A DNA stretch of 64,000 nucleotides, taken from Bacillota bacterium (lineage in GTDB: Bacteria; Bacillota; Clostridia; Peptostreptococcales; Anaerovoracaceae). The stretch is from positions 21,425-85,424 of the forward strand of contig JAFRHG010000029.1 in the NCBI GenBank assembly GCA_017433375.1. Direction: 5' to 3'. A program made the position numbers and the translations under genes. A model generated the notes under the pieces. That model did not search any database. It saw only the letters and a list, made by a program, of their open reading frames with translations, and was not told the origin of the DNA. Positions 63,865 to 64,000 of the stretch are shown here, piece after piece; position 1 is the first letter of the stretch; each line of letters starts with the position of its first letter.

Positions 63865-64000
63865 GCGTCAACTACTCACCACCTGGGCTGAGGCCCTGAG
63901 GTGGGAGCTTGTGACTGGCCCGTGGTAAACGGCGTTTCCGCCTCCCACGTTTGGTACTGCCGAAGCAGCTGCCGTCACATCGGGGCCGGCTGACAGCGGC
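63865..64000 (+). ncRNA. Possible IscB/TnpB-type guide RNA (HEARO/omega RNA), cut by window end
   Basis: From about 63866 the sequence reads GCGTCAACTACTCACCACCT, then a nested hairpin closing with AGGTGGGAGCTTGTGAC (arms 63875-63884 and 63899-63907; inner GGGC/GCCC). That signature is familiar from the structured RNA ends of IS200/IS605 and IscB elements. More GC-rich stems follow up to the end of the window (GCCGAAGCAGCTGCCG...CCGGCTGACAGCGGC). If it is a HEARO RNA, an iscB-type nuclease gene should start just beyond base 64000. The call rests on memory of the motif, not on an alignment. Confidence 0.45.

Overview
The window looks like the chromosome of a GC-rich (roughly 60% by eye), strictly anaerobic Gram-positive bacterium of the Clostridia, perhaps near Family XIII / Anaerovoracaceae; this placement is an inference. 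The reasons are energy-coupling factor (ECF) and BMP-type ABC transporters with lipoprotein receptors, a desulfoferrodoxin-type superoxide reductase, an ER-type signal peptidase, a wall-protein-like giant adhesin and no outer-membrane genes. No rRNA or tRNA gene and no CRISPR array was recognised.

Layout. 1-5.9 kb: end of a MATE exporter, a SUV3-like RNA helicase, a one-piece XRE-HipA kinase behind palindromic operators, a TIM-barrel isomerase-like gene, and a truncated AAA ATPase behind 23-bp repeats. 6.0-28.1 kb: one very long apparent operon behind a consensus promoter, a cobalamin riboswitch and a terminator. It encodes two giant PQQ-propeller surface proteins, four transcobalamin-C-terminal-like (DUF4430) proteins, an alpha/alpha-barrel lipoprotein, a MoxR-DUF58-transglutaminase module and a complete ECF transporter (EcfT, fused EcfA-EcfA, S component). 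I read it as a Gram-positive cobalamin capture and import system in which the two halves of animal transcobalamin are separate bacterial proteins. This is the most interesting part of the window.

28.2-35.2 kb: a standard F1Fo ATP synthase operon (atpI-B-E-F-H-A-G-D-C). 35.2-35.65 kb: a gene-free stretch with five copies of a GTGAATNAA repeat. 35.65-38.8 kb: a signal peptidase on the minus strand, then desulfoferrodoxin followed by a P-type ATPase-like protein that has lost its phosphorylated Asp, its TGE Glu and its CPC motif. 39-40.4 kb: putrescine aminotransferase. 40.5-46.4 kb: a phosphoribosyltransferase diverging from a guanine-riboswitch-controlled nucleoside ABC importer, followed directly by addB without addA. 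49.9-54.2 kb: a 1417-residue Cna-B/VaFE-like surface protein. 54.4-62.1 kb: a CoA-transferase, a stand-alone MetH-reactivation-domain protein (another cobalamin link), a 5TM-SpoIIE phosphatase, a YwaF-like membrane protein and a GGDEF/EAL protein. 62.2-64 kb: two small unknown membrane proteins behind an attenuator-like leader, a lipoprotein, and at the very end what looks like the start of an IS605/IscB-type guide RNA.

Across the whole window the octamer AAAGGCAA/TTGCCTTT, usually inside GCAAAGGCAAY, occurs at least 26 times in both orientations, in coding and non-coding DNA. That is far above chance and suggests a genome-wide iterated signal.
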